From contig JBNKUQ010000001.1 of NCBI GenBank assembly GCA_050298695.1, positions 1 through 64,000 of the forward strand: a DNA stretch of 64,000 nucleotides, written 5' to 3'. Both the position numbers and the translations under genes were made by a program. The notes beneath the pieces are model-generated. The model ran no database searches and was not told where the DNA came from. It worked only from the letters and a program-made list of their open reading frames with translations. Shown here one piece after another: positions 1 to 9,522 of the stretch (position 1 is its first letter; the number at the start of each line of letters is the position of its first letter). Origin of the DNA: CANLBN01 sp050298695 (GTDB lineage Bacteria > Pseudomonadota > Gammaproteobacteria > Pseudomonadales > Cellvibrionaceae).

Positions 1-1705
1 GGCACAGTAAGCGTTCAAAGGGTTCATCGCAGTTAACGAGGCCTTCGTCGCGCATGAGTTTGTGATAAAAGCGCGCATAGAGGAGGTGCAATATAGCGTG
101 TTCTATACCGCCAACATATTGGTCAACGGGTAGCCAGTAGTTGGCTGCTTCTTTATCCAGCATACCATCGGCAAATTGTGGGCAGGTATAGCGAGCGTAG
201 TACCAAGAAGATTCCATAAAGGTGTCGAAGGTATCCGTTTCGTGTTCCAGTGCTTGGCCGTTGAATTCTACTTTGCGCCACTCTGGGTCGGCTTTGATGG
301 GTGACTGTACGCCGTCCATTTCGACTTCTTCCGGTAATAGTACCGGCAGTTTTTCTAGCGGCACAGGAATTTCGCCGCCTTCAGGTAAGTTAAACATTGG
401 AATGGGAGAGCCCCAGTAGCGCTGACGTGAGACGCCCCAGTCCCGTAGGCGGTAATTTATAGTGACCTTACCTTTGCCCATGCTTTCGAGTTTTGCGGCG
501 ATGGCATCAAAGGCTTGTTCAAAGTTCAGTCCATTAAACTCATCAGAGTTAATCAAGATGCCTTTGTCTGTATATGCGACGTCTGCGATGGAGGTATCAC
601 CGCCATCTGCTGCGGTAATCACCTGTTTAATTGGGAGTTGATATTGGGTCGCAAAGGCGTAGTCGCGCTCGTCGTGTCCAGGAACGGCCATTACCGCACC
701 AGAGCCGTAATCCATTAATACATAGTTAGCGACCCATACAGGCACTTCCTCGCCGGTAAGAGGATGTATGGCGCGAAGGCCGGTATCCATCCCTTTTTTC
801 TCCATGGCGGCCATATCCGCTTCGGCGACGGATTGTTTTTTACAGCTTTCGATAAACGCCGCCAGCTCTGGCTGTTTTTTCGCAACGGCTAGGCTAATGG
901 GGTGCTCGGCCGCTAAACTCATGTAGGTGATACCCATCATGGTGTCGGGGCGTGTCGTGTAAATATCAAAAGAGTCGATACCATCAATGGCTTCTGCGAG
1001 AGCAAAGGTCATTTCTACCCCGCGAGACTTCCCAATCCAGTTGCGCTGCATGGTCAGTACTTGTTCGGGCCAGTGGGGAAGTTTATCTAGGTCGCTTAAT
1101 AGTTCTTCCGCGTAATCGGTGATTTTGATAAACCACTGAGGGATTTCTTTGCGCTCCACCACGGCACCGGAGCGCCAGCCTTTACCGTCAATAACCTGCT
1201 CATTGGCTAATACGGTTTGGTCAACGGGATCCCAGTTGACGGTTGCCATTTTTTTATAGACTAGGCCTTTTTCATAAAGACGGGTAAAAAACCACTGCTC
1301 CCACTTGTAATAGTCTGGTTGGCATGTCGCTAGCTCACGACTCCAGTCAAAACCAAAGCCCAAGGCATTGAGCTGTTGTTTCATGTAGCCGATATTGCTG
1401 TAAGTCCACTTTGCTGGGGCTGTTTTATTTTGAATGGCCGCATTTTCTGCGGGTAGACCAAAGGCGTCCCAGCCCATGGGGTGTAATACATTTTTCCCTT
1501 GCATGCGTTGAAAGCGAGCGATGACATCGGTAATGGTGTAATTGCGTACATGCCCCATGTGTAGCTTGCCACTGGGGTATGGAAACATGGCTAGGCAGTA
1601 AAACTTTTCTTTATTGGGGTCTTCAGTGACTTCGAAGCAGCGGTTTTCTTGCCAGTATTGTTGAGCTTGGGTTTCAACGGTGGAGGGATGGTATTGTTCT
1701 TCCAT
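1..1705 (-). CDS. leuS: Leucyl-tRNA synthetase, N-terminal about 568 residues (3' end beyond the window)
   Basis: Class I aminoacyl-tRNA synthetase that charges tRNA-Leu in the cytoplasm. Reading the minus strand from the ATG at 1705 gives MEEQYHPSTVETQAQQYW, then the HIGH-type motif as HMGHVRNYT, the GWDAFGLPAENAA stretch and WFFTRLYEKGLVY. The CP1 editing domain follows, with TRPDT and GSGAVMAVPGHDERD. The frame stays open to base 1, ending in a stretch that reads LVNCDEPFERLLC, where LeuS proteins return to the catalytic core. The family is usually about 860 residues, so the KMSKS loop and the anticodon-binding and C-terminal domains lie outside the window. leuS close to lnt and ybeX matches the conserved gammaproteobacterial order as I recall it. 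Confidence 0.97.
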   Translation of the reverse strand, partial: MEEQYHPSTVETQAQQYWQENRCFEVTEDPNKEKFYCLAMFPYPSGKLHMGHVRNYTITDVIARFQRMQGKNVLHPMGWDAFGLPAENAAIQNKTAPAKWTYSNIGYMKQQLNALGFGFDWSRELATCQPDYYKWEQWFFTRLYEKGLVYKKMATVNWDPVDQTVLANEQVIDGKGWRSGAVVERKEIPQWFIKITDYAEELLSDLDKLPHWPEQVLTMQRNWIGKSRGVEMTFALAEAIDGIDSFDIYTTRPDTMMGITYMSLAAEHPISLAVAKKQPELAAFIESCKKQSVAEADMAAMEKKGMDTGLRAIHPLTGEEVPVWVANYVLMDYGSGAVMAVPGHDERDYAFATQYQLPIKQVITAADGGDTSIADVAYTDKGILINSDEFNGLNFEQAFDAIAAKLESMGKGKVTINYRLRDWGVSRQRYWGSPIPMFNLPEGGEIPVPLEKLPVLLPEEVEMDGVQSPIKADPEWRKVEFNGQALEHETDTFDTFMESSWYYARYTCPQFADGMLDKEAANYWLPVDQYVGGIEHAILHLLYARFYHKLMRDEGLVNCDEPFERLLC

Positions 1706-1832
1706 TTGGAGTTATAGGCCTTATGAAATATAAAAAATGAGAATAGCCGGTTATTATACGCCCATGCCTTAAGAATTATCGATACTTAACTTCTTAACTT
1801 ACCTGACCTCTTACTTTATTTTGGAGCCCAGT

Positions 1833-2696
1833 TTGCTAATTACATTATTCAAAACATTCTTATTGCCCCCAGCTTTTCAATTGTTACTCATGCTAATGGC
1901 CTTTTTTATGTGGCAGCGTTACCGTTTTCTATCCCGGTTCATGGTCTTTGTCGCTTGGGGAAGTTTGTTAGCCTTGTCCATGCCTGTGGTGAGTACCAGC
2001 TTGTATGCTTGGTTAGAGCAACCGTACCTTGAACTCTACAAGGCGGGCATTATTGCGACTGAGCTTGATACTGAAGAGAGTCAGGCGGAAGCTTCTGACA
2101 CGATTGATTTGCAGAAGCAGGAATCGCAACCAGAGCAAGAGGTTCAAGCACAATGGCCAGCCATTGGCGCCATTGTTGTGTTGGGAGGGGGGCGCATTGA
2201 TTCTGCACCAGAGTACCAGGGTAAGGACCAAGTAAACCGCTCTTCTTTGTGGCGTCTACGCTACGGGGCCTATTTGGCTAGAGAGTATCAATTACCCATA
2301 TTGGTGTCAGGAGGAACGGTATATCCCTACGAAAAGGCCTCAGAGGCTGCGCTTGCGGAACAAGTCCTTAAAGAGTCTTTTTTGCTAAATGATATCTGGT
2401 TGGAGGAAGGGAGCCGCAATACGTGGGAAAATGCGCAAAAGACAGCAAAGATTTTAGAGGGAAAATCCATAGAGCATGTTTATCTAGTGACGCATGCCTA
2501 CCATATGCGCCGAGCAGTACTCGCCTTTGAAGCTGCAGATATTAAAGTAACGCCTATGGCAACGGGTTTTGTCAGTACAAGTCATGTGGATTGGTGGGAT
2601 GCTTGGTTACCCAAGGCTTATGCCTTACTTGAAAGCCGAGTGGCATTACATGAATTTATAGGACTGTTCTTCTATCAGCTTAAGTCATTCTTTTAG
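1833..2696 (+). CDS. YdcF/ElyC/SanA-type (DUF218) membrane protein
   Basis: The N-terminus has two hydrophobic segments (LPPAFQLLLMLMAFFMW, then MVFVAWGSLLALSMPV). An acidic, Glu/Gln-rich linker follows, then a DUF218 domain with the hallmarks AIVVLGGGR, ILVSGGT, a sRNTWENA motif and THAYHMRRA. Family members such as ElyC and SanA are linked to envelope or peptidoglycan integrity, but their reaction is unknown. I chose the TTG at 1833 because GGAG lies 6-7 bases upstream. An in-frame TTG at 1821 overlaps that Shine-Dalgarno sequence and would add only MEPS. The length of about 287 residues is normal. The gene diverges from leuS and looks monocistronic. Confidence 0.85.
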   Translation: MLITLFKTFLLPPAFQLLLMLMAFFMWQRYRFLSRFMVFVAWGSLLALSMPVVSTSLYAWLEQPYLELYKAGIIATELDTEESQAEASDTIDLQKQESQPEQEVQAQWPAIGAIVVLGGGRIDSAPEYQGKDQVNRSSLWRLRYGAYLAREYQLPILVSGGTVYPYEKASEAALAEQVLKESFLLNDIWLEEGSRNTWENAQKTAKILEGKSIEHVYLVTHAYHMRRAVLAFEAADIKVTPMATGFVSTSHVDWWDAWLPKAYALLESRVALHEFIGLFFYQLKSFF

Positions 2697-2843
2697 AGAT
2701 TTTATTGCACAAAATTAATGCGTATAGAAAGTGTTTAGGCGTGATTTTGGTGCGCTTTTACATGATAGAGGTATTTTTGGTCGGTTTTATGTTGGTATGT
2801 TTATTGTAAGAACTTCTATCAAAAGCTATTTCAGAAAACGGTT

Positions 2844-3821
2844 ATGCAAGAGAAAAAAGGATTAGAATCCATCGACAAAAGCACCACTTTAGGTGCTTGT
2901 CAGGCTCAGCAAAAGCCGCCTTTAGCGGCAAGTCTCATTAGTGCATCGGCTAACTTCAACGATAGATCCAGCGTTTTTATTATTATGGAGCAGTTGAATC
3001 ATCTGTGCCGCGGTGTACAGCGCCACCGCGGCTTTAGTATGGGTTTGCTGGCAGGTAATAAAAGTTTTTTAAAAGACTTTTATGAGCTACAACAACAGAT
3101 TAATCGGCGAGTTCAGTTAATCACGGCATTTACCAACCGCACGCCTTCATTGTTGAGTCATACAGATTTAGAACGTTTACATTATGCATGGAATACGATT
3201 AGAGATAATTGGCAGGAAGATTCTGTTTTAGAAAATTTTGAATTTCATTCACATTTTGTTGATCAATTATTGGTGATGATGGGGCGTTTAGTTGAACGTG
3301 TTCGACAACCCTATGCGCAAAAAATTCGTGAACTAGTTGATCCTTCAACCAAACAAGACGAATTAGATGACACAAGTATTTATCAAAAATTATTACAGTT
3401 TGCTCATAAAAAATTACCTCGTTTTATCGAAATTTTAGGCAAGCTTCGTGCGTTATCTGTACATGCTGCTGCAACGGGGCGTTGCGACGTTGACTACGAA
3501 AAAAAGTTGCATTATCTTCTTCAATGCGTGGCACAAGAGCGTGAAATTATTTTTGACTTCACTACATCTTTGCAGTTGAGTTTAATTAATGAGCTCCCTA
3601 CATTGCTCACTATTAAAACTTATGAATATAAATTAGATTTTCTATTAGAAAAAATTGATAAGGATATTTTGGCTTTATCTGTTGTCAGTACCCATGAAGA
3701 GGAAATATTTAATATGGTGACGGATATTATTGATATTTATTGGCGGGTGGTAGATAACAGCTTACATTTGCTGCACAATTGGCAAAAAAACGATTTAGAG
3801 CAATGGTTAATAAATGGGTGA
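2844..3821 (+). CDS. NIT-like sensor-domain protein of unknown function
   Basis: A soluble protein of 325 residues with no signal peptide or membrane segment. After about 50 polar residues, the stretch LCRGVQRHRGFSMGLLAGN is followed by an all-helical region (FYELQQQINRRVQLITAF). This resembles the start of NIT (nitrate- and nitrite-sensing) domains, which carry a QxERG-x-S-x-G-like motif in helix 1. No kinase, HAMP, GGDEF or DNA-binding output domain follows, so it would be a stand-alone sensor or adaptor. The GXX arginine context (RGVQRHRG) is compatible with anion binding, but that is inference. The Shine-Dalgarno sequence is weak and the ATG at 2844 is the only good candidate start. No operon partner is evident. 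Confidence 0.6.
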   Translation: MQEKKGLESIDKSTTLGACQAQQKPPLAASLISASANFNDRSSVFIIMEQLNHLCRGVQRHRGFSMGLLAGNKSFLKDFYELQQQINRRVQLITAFTNRTPSLLSHTDLERLHYAWNTIRDNWQEDSVLENFEFHSHFVDQLLVMMGRLVERVRQPYAQKIRELVDPSTKQDELDDTSIYQKLLQFAHKKLPRFIEILGKLRALSVHAAATGRCDVDYEKKLHYLLQCVAQEREIIFDFTTSLQLSLINELPTLLTIKTYEYKLDFLLEKIDKDILALSVVSTHEEEIFNMVTDIIDIYWRVVDNSLHLLHNWQKNDLEQWLING

Positions 3822-3830
3822 TTTATTTTT

Positions 3831-3975
3831 AAGGGCATCTCTAAAAATTGCCTTTTTGCCCGCTGGCGGCGTTGCGGTCGTACTCAAATGCTCATGTATA
3901 CTGTATACACTGCGTTTTTCCGTGCGCCCGAGCCTTGCCAGCAAACAAAAGTTCTCATTTTTATAGTTGCCCTTA
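3831..3975. repeat. MITE-like palindromic element, about 145 bp
   Basis: The left end reads aagggcatctctaaaaat. The right end, on the other strand, reads aagggcaactataaaaat, so the element is bounded by imperfect terminal inverted repeats of about 18 bp. Inside, TTGCCCGCTGGC near the left faces GCCAGCAAAC near the right, and a tgtata-ctg-tataca palindrome lies in the middle. The whole element could therefore fold into one long hairpin. It fills most of the gene-free gap 3822-4222. I see no transposase. Confidence 0.75.
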
Positions 3976-4222
3976 AATATTTTTATGCTGCGCTGCAGCT
4001 ATTGTGAATAGCCGCTACTGTAAAAATATTTGTAATGCCTGTGCTAGCCCTTTGTTTCTGGGTTTTTACCGTTGCAGTAATAGATTTTATAAATCTTATA
4101 ATAAAAAAATTGTAGAGTTAATTTGACCGGCATCTATAATGTGCTAAACGTGGATGCAGTAATAATTTTAATAATAAATAATATTGTTGTATTGAGTAAA
4201 TATTAGGACGAGGATAAGAAAT

Positions 4223-4612
4223 ATGTCACAAATGTACCCCTTTGAGCCTGTATTAGTCCGTAATCGTCTAGGTCAAGGTATGACACTTCAAGTCTATCCT
4301 TTTTCATTATCTCCCGATCATGTGTGTGTATTAGTTAAGCTAAGTGGTGGGGCACATCATTCCGTTTTGGCGAAGAATGCCGAAAATATTGTTTTTCAGT
4401 TGCGTGAGCGTTTCAGTCGAGCAGTTAAATCTTTTTCTATGATTGAGTTGCGCAAAAGTGGTGAAAACGAAATTGACAGCTGGTACAACTGGCAATTTAA
4501 TTGGGTGGGCAATATGCCAATGGAACCTAAGTCGCAAGCGCTTTCTATGCAGCAAGTGCACTATTACCAAAATAAAATTTCAGGGTTTGAAAAAGTCGCA
4601 GGGGAAAATTAA
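4223..4612 (+). CDS. Hypothetical protein, 129 residues
   Basis: Not recognised. It is a soluble protein with no signal peptide or membrane segment, predicted mixed alpha/beta. It starts MSQMYPFEPVLVRNRLGQ, and the middle (LVKLSGGAHHSVLAK) has a His pair. The C-terminal third is Trp- and Asn-rich (SWYNWQFNWVGNMP). An AGGACGAGGATAAGA stretch just upstream supports the ATG at 4223. It stands alone after the 3.8-kb palindromic element and converges on the lnt-side gene. Codon use looks like its neighbours, so I take it as a real gene. Confidence 0.65.
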   Translation: MSQMYPFEPVLVRNRLGQGMTLQVYPFSLSPDHVCVLVKLSGGAHHSVLAKNAENIVFQLRERFSRAVKSFSMIELRKSGENEIDSWYNWQFNWVGNMPMEPKSQALSMQQVHYYQNKISGFEKVAGEN

Positions 4613-4700
4613 TAACCCACTGCTTTACTTTATTTTATTTGCCTCAAGTTGTAGCTACTTTAAGGGATTGTGTGGCTTAGGGATTTGTTTAAGTAAATAC

Positions 4701-5021
4701 CTAAGGGAGTGGCGGTTTAGGTAATATCTCAATAATTTTTTTTGTTTCTTTGTGAATTTTTAATAGTTCGTCTTGTATTTTTATCTTTACTTCTCCAAGC
4801 GCATTAACTGGGGAAATAATGGTTGCATGATTGAAAATTTCCGGTTCGATAATATATCCTTTTCTGAGTTTCTTTTTCCAGCCAGGAGGTAAATCCTGAC
4901 CTCGCTCTGCCTTCTTCTCTAGCCCAGGGGGCAAACCTTTATCTTTATTATTTTTTGCAAATATATTATGCGATGTAAGAGCAAGTGAAAGAATCAGTAA
5001 AAAGTAAGCTAGCTGTTTCAT
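4701..5021 (-). CDS. Small exported protein with LPPG-type motifs (CigR/RcnB-like)
   Basis: A 106-residue protein with an N-terminal signal peptide (LAYFLLILSLALTSHNIFA). Two copies of an LPPG-x-x-KK motif follow (GLPPGLEKKAERG and DLPPGWKKKLRKG), the pattern seen in small periplasmic proteins annotated as CigR-family or RcnB-like. The C-terminal half is predicted helical and ends in a Pro-rich tail. The ATG overlaps the lnt stop codon (ATGA at 5018-5021), so it is probably translated after lnt from the same mRNA. Function is unknown; the family name is a motif-level guess. Confidence 0.6.
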   Translation of the reverse strand: MKQLAYFLLILSLALTSHNIFAKNNKDKGLPPGLEKKAERGQDLPPGWKKKLRKGYIIEPEIFNHATIISPVNALGEVKIKIQDELLKIHKETKKIIEILPKPPLP

Positions 5022-6520
5022 GATAAAACCTCTCTCTGATGATCAGTTCGTGCTATTTTAATTAAAACGATGAGCAATAGTAGCAACAGAGTTAACAAAA
5101 AATAGTTTTTCCACAGCAGAAAGGGAGTATTTCCCTCCATTAGCGTAACCGAACCCGATAAGTGTGTTCTTACAAACTGCTCGCTTTGTTGGAGAATCTT
5201 TCCTCTCTGATCGATGATTGCACTAACACCATTGTTGGTCCCACGAACAACATAACGCCCTGTTTCAACTGCTCGCATACGCGCCATATGAAAATGCTGC
5301 AAGGGGCCTAGTGATTGGCCAAACCAGGCGTCATTGCTGACGGTGATAATTAGCTGAGTATTTTTGCTGACTTCGGCGACGAGTTCGGGGTAGACAATCT
5401 CGTAACAAATGGCACTGGCGATGTTGTATTCGCCGAACTTTAGAGGGCTCTGGTCGCTATCGCCCTTGGCTATAGCGGACATAGGTAAATTGAAAAAAGT
5501 AATCAGCCCACGCAGGTATTCCTCAAGGGGTACATATTCGCCAAAGGGAACAAGGCGTTGTTTAAAATAAATTCCCTCAGCCTTACCAAGAGCCACTAGA
5601 CTATTTAAATATTTTTGTTGCTCGAAGTCGTCGTACAAAATGCCCGTAATCAAGGCAGCATCGTTGGCGATTGCCCTCTCATTTAACGCTTGTAGTAATG
5701 AGGTTGAATGGTGGTATACATCAGGGATGGCAGCTTCTGGCCACAGAATGATATCTTGTTGCCAAAGCTCATCAGAAAGCGCACTTAAAATATCAAGAGT
5801 GGGTTGTTTGTACTCGGGAGACCACTTTAGCTCCTGGGGGATATTAGGTTGCACAATGCCAACGGCGATTGTTTCACCAATAGGCTGTGTCCATTCAAAA
5901 GAGGTGAGTGCCTTGCCTTCTGCCCAAAACATAATGACAGCCATAGCGGCAAAGATTTTTATGGGGGGCTGAATTTTAGGAAGGCAAATACAGCAGAGCG
6001 CACTGCTAAAAAACGCCGCAATTAAACTAACAAAAAATACACCGCCAACGGGCGCCCAGCCAACTAGAGCAGTATCGATATGAGCGTATCCCATATAAAG
6101 CCATGGAAAGCCCGTAAATACCCAGCTACGTATCCATTCACTCAGTACCCAAAATAAAGGAAACCCTAATAAGAGTCGCCAGTGATTTTGTTTAAAATAG
6201 GCCAGTCCACAAAAAGGGAATGCAAAAGCTAGAGCGTTAAAGGCAACGAATAGCGCTGTCATTATCAGTGCGAGCGGTAGCGAAGTTGAGCCAAACTCAT
6301 AAATACTGACAAAGACCCAAGAAATACCGAAGCCAAGAAAACCGATGGCGAATAAAAAGGCGTGGATAAATAAGTGTTTTTTAGATCTTTGTTGATGAAG
6401 GCAATAAGCAAACGCCGCCAAGCTAATAACCCCGAGCCACCACCCGTTGTAAGGTGGAATTGACAGGGTTGTGGCGGCTCCGCTAAATAAGCTTAAAAGT
6501 AAGAATAGGGCCTTTGGCAT
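5018..6520 (-). CDS. lnt: Apolipoprotein N-acyltransferase
   Basis: Inner-membrane enzyme that N-acylates the diacylglyceryl-modified N-terminal Cys of lipoproteins, the last step of lipoprotein maturation. The N-terminal half has several membrane helices. A periplasmic nitrilase-like domain follows, and the catalytic triad context is visible: Glu in LWPEAAIPD, Lys in YFKQRLVPFGEYVP and Cys in AICYEIVYPEL. A final membrane helix (FLLTLLLLLLIVLI) sits near the C-terminus. The length of 500 is typical. It starts directly after the corC stop codon with no gap, so the two genes are cotranscribed. The product would process the several lipoproteins encoded in this window. Confidence 0.97.
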   Translation of the reverse strand: MPKALFLLLSLFSGAATTLSIPPYNGWWLGVISLAAFAYCLHQQRSKKHLFIHAFLFAIGFLGFGISWVFVSIYEFGSTSLPLALIMTALFVAFNALAFAFPFCGLAYFKQNHWRLLLGFPLFWVLSEWIRSWVFTGFPWLYMGYAHIDTALVGWAPVGGVFFVSLIAAFFSSALCCICLPKIQPPIKIFAAMAVIMFWAEGKALTSFEWTQPIGETIAVGIVQPNIPQELKWSPEYKQPTLDILSALSDELWQQDIILWPEAAIPDVYHHSTSLLQALNERAIANDAALITGILYDDFEQQKYLNSLVALGKAEGIYFKQRLVPFGEYVPLEEYLRGLITFFNLPMSAIAKGDSDQSPLKFGEYNIASAICYEIVYPELVAEVSKNTQLIITVSNDAWFGQSLGPLQHFHMARMRAVETGRYVVRGTNNGVSAIIDQRGKILQQSEQFVRTHLSGSVTLMEGNTPFLLWKNYFLLTLLLLLLIVLIKIARTDHQREVLS

Positions 6521-7372
6521 CTAAGGGGTAGAGTTTTCGGGAAGCGTCAGGCGCAGTAAATGAATCTGACGGTTATCGGAGTAAAGTACTCGAAATTCAA
6601 ATGAGTCGAGATGTGTGACTTCGTTCCGTTGTGGTAGGTGCCCAAATTCCTTCATGACTAAGCCGCCAATCGTATCGAACTCTTCATCGCTAAATTTACT
6701 TTTAAAATAATTGTTAAAGTCTTCGATAGGGGTTAGGGCTTTGATAATAAAATCATCGTCTGCGACCTTGCGAATAAAAACATCGTCCTGATCTTCGTCT
6801 GTTTCATCGCTGATTTCGCCAACAATTTCTTCCAATACGTCTTCAATCGTTATCAGTCCGGAAATACCGCCATATTCATCGATCACTAGGGCCATGTGGT
6901 AGCGGTTTTCACGAAACTCTCGCAATAAAATATTTAAGCGCTTACTTTCGGGGATGATGGTTGCCGTACGAATAACAGAGTCTAGGGTAAAGTTCTCGTG
7001 ACCTTTTAGAATTAATGGCAGTAAATCCTTGGCAAGAAGAATCCCTTTGACATCGTCACCATTCTCACCAATGACTGGGAAGCGGGAGTGCCCCGATTCA
7101 ATAATCTTGGGTAAGAACTCTTCTGGGCTTTCATCGTAACCAACGGTAATAATTTGCGAGCGCGGGATCATAATTTCTCGGGCTTGAAGGCCCGATACGC
7201 CTAGTGCGCCCTGAATGATACCCAGGGCTTCCTGGTCCAGGAGCTGATTGGCCGCCGCATCAGTAATAATGTCGAGTAATTCTTCTTTGGATTGGGGTTC
7301 GCTGGAGAAGGTCGAGACTAGCTTGTCAAGCCAGGATTTATCCTGGTTACTACTTGGAGGTTCGTCGCTCAT
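6521..7372 (-). CDS. ybeX: CorC/YbeX-family CBS-domain protein
   Basis: A soluble cytoplasmic protein of 283 residues. Two CBS domains are visible (REIMIPRSQIITV to AKDLLPLI, then TIIPESKRLNILLREF to LITIEDVLEEIVGEI). A C-terminal CorC_HlyC (TerC-associated) domain follows, with a DDDFIIKA start and a DTIGGLVM motif. The membrane DUF21 domain of larger paralogs is absent, as expected for YbeX/CorC. The family is linked to Mg2+/Co2+ efflux and, in E. coli, to ribosome-related phenotypes. It lies between the heme-motif gene and lnt, part of the usual ybeZ-ybeY-ybeX-lnt set. Confidence 0.93.
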   Translation of the reverse strand: MSDEPPSSNQDKSWLDKLVSTFSSEPQSKEELLDIITDAAANQLLDQEALGIIQGALGVSGLQAREIMIPRSQIITVGYDESPEEFLPKIIESGHSRFPVIGENGDDVKGILLAKDLLPLILKGHENFTLDSVIRTATIIPESKRLNILLREFRENRYHMALVIDEYGGISGLITIEDVLEEIVGEISDETDEDQDDVFIRKVADDDFIIKALTPIEDFNNYFKSKFSDEEFDTIGGLVMKEFGHLPQRNEVTHLDSFEFRVLYSDNRQIHLLRLTLPENSTP

Positions 7373-7459
7373 GAATCATCTTTTTCTTTGTAGGGGGAGG
7401 AAATGTTAGCAGTGACTGCATTGTCCGTCTACCTTTGTGATGTTACGCGTAAAAAGACG

Positions 7460-9320
7460 TCAATATTTCAAAGTAGAAATTCTAAGGTCCCTTGGGTTGT
7501 GAGGGGAGGGGTGCCCGTCACCTCGTAGCTGGAAGAGAAAGTAGGGGGGAATACATGCCCCTGTATGATTATTTGGGCCCGTACTATTTTTTGTTTTAGC
7601 GCAGACATAATCATCGCGACAGTGTTGGCTTTCGCTGCAGGCTTGCATGGCTGCAGGGCGAACATTGTTGGCGAGGCAGTTAGCAAAAGGCTTTTTTGCA
7701 GCAAGACATTGATTGAAGCTATATAAAATGGCAATCGAACCGCAGGTTTCACCGTCTTCTAGGCTATTGCAAGTGTTACGCGAGCACATACCCCCTGGGA
7801 AGCCGACACGGGTATTTTCACAGTGGTTGTTTGCTCCGCAACTGGTTTCTTGTTTTAGCCGTTGTCGATCATGGTGTGGGTTAGCATTGTGTTTGATGGT
7901 GCTGAGCTGACAGGCAGAGCCTGCGCTGGGCTGGTTTGGTTGGCATATTCCAGTGGGGTTTAGAGGGTCATCTAAAGTAATGGCCTGGCAAACCAATCCG
8001 TCATTGCAAACCCAATCGCTAAAGGAAGGATCACCCAGCCCGCAGTGAGCACCAACACCACCCTCCAGGTTCGTATTGCTATCCGCACGAAGCGATAGAG
8101 GGCGGCTGATATTGAGGTGTTTATTCATCGCTAAGGCTTCAACATAATGTTGGCGGCGACTTTGGTCGAGTAAAANNNNNNNNNNTGGCATTAACGCTAT
8201 CCGTTTGGGCGCGATCAACACCCAAGAAGTGAAAGCCTGCTGTTGTACGCCCTTGGTGGCAGCCAGAACAGCTCATATCATCGAGTCGACGTAAAAAACC
8301 TAATGGAGAGCGAGTGTATTCGCGCTCGGCGTAGACTATATCTTTGAAGTCATCCGCTTTAAACAGTTGACGGAAAGGCATGTTTGCTAATCGATGGGCC
8401 CCATTGAGCGCAACAGAGGTGACACGCTTTGCTAGAAACTCCTCTGGGAGCTGAATCACCCCCCGATCAATGGCTTCCACGTTGGCAGGCGTTTGTAGCC
8501 ATTTCAACAAACGCTTTTTCAATGCGGGTTGGGATTTAATACGATTAACATCCGGCGTATTTTCAAGGTGCGCGAGTTTATATAGAGAGCCTTGCTGATG
8601 AAACACTCGCAAAAAGTACTCAGCGTGGCCGCCTAGTCCCGGGCGTACCGTTGATGGCCAGCGTACGCTTTGTAAATTGACCTCTACGGATTTGAGTTGT
8701 TTTTGTTGCCATTTCTCTATTTGAAAATGCTTTGCATTCCATGCTTTAGCCCATTGTTGGCAGTCATTTCCAGGTAGTGTGAACACCACGTTAACGGTCA
8801 TTGGGAGCCGAGAATAAATAGGGCTCGCATCTGCGGTGGTGTTGTAAGCCAAGCGATAGATAAAGCGCAATTCGCCACAAATAATTTTCTGTTCAACTTG
8901 AGGTTGATAATCTCGGTTATAAAAGGGCCCGCGATCCAGCCGGTTGACGATGCCCACTAACTCGTAAAGTGCTAAGGGAGAACTGAGCCAGCGCGAGTCA
9001 AATAAACGGTGCCCGTATTGCATGCCTGTTCCCAGTTTATTGTCTTTACTTTTTAATGTGAGTAAATCTTGCGTGAGGCTATCGGCAATAGAGCGGTATA
9101 AGGGGTGGCGATAGAGTTCGGCATTGTTGGCGTTGTTAGAATTAGGGGTAGTATTTGGTTTTTCGCCGTTTACTAGTTCGGCAAAACTTAAACCTTGTTG
9201 TTCAAGTGCTTGTAGTTGTGCCGGGTCGTCAATCACCAAGCGATTTTTGCCAAAGCAGGATAGGGATGTTGTCAGCAGTGCTGTGCTGATGATTATCGTA
9301 TTAAATAGTGCTTTGATCAC
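7460..9320 (-). CDS. Exported one-heme (CxxCH) protein with a Cys-rich C-terminal domain, interrupted by an assembly gap
   Basis: The reading from 9320 begins with a signal peptide (FNTIIISTALLTTSLSCFG) and runs about 380 residues to the N run at 8176-8185. A single c-type heme motif, CSGCH, sits about 25 residues before the gap. Beyond the gap the frame changes and a Cys-rich tail follows (CGLGDPSFSDWVC, CNDGLVC, MCSRNTC, CRDDYVC), resembling small disulfide-rich domains. The frame change at the N run is best explained by an unknown true gap length, not a mutation. The result is a periplasmic or secreted heme protein of roughly 615 residues. I do not recognise the family. It separates ybeX from ybeY, which are normally adjacent. 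Confidence 0.7.
8176..8185. other. Assembly gap (10 N)
   Basis: Ten N bases inside a coding region. The reading frame upstream and downstream differs, so the real gap is not 10 bases, or its length differs from 10 by a value not divisible by 3. Confidence 0.99.
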
Positions 9321-9353
9321 GGTGATAGTGTTTTGCGTTAGTTGAATAAGTCA

Positions 9354-9386
9354 TTCTCGTTCCCACGCTCTGCGTGGGAACGTATA
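9354..9386 (+). repeat. REP-like palindrome, copy 1
   Basis: The 11-bp perfect stem cgttcccacgc / gcgtgggaacg with loop tct lies at 9358-9382, in an ATTCTC...GTATA context. The same core occurs in inverted orientation at 9523-9558. This core is widespread in proteobacterial genomes as a REP-type sequence. Confidence 0.85.
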
Positions 9387-9522
9387 TCTGACAATCAGTT
9401 TGCGCAAAGTTTACATGGAGTAGAACAGCAATAACATTATCAACATTCAATCTGTCAATTACATGTCGTTTTTTTGCCGGAAACTTAACTTTCGTAGCAT
9501 AAAGCCTTAAATTATTGGATTT

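Noticed and set aside
222..718. Two short plus-strand frames at the window start
   Set aside because: They lie antisense inside leuS and show no protein signature.
7460..9320. Pseudogene by frameshift at 8.18 kb
   Set aside because: The frame change coincides exactly with ten N bases, so an unknown gap size explains it better.
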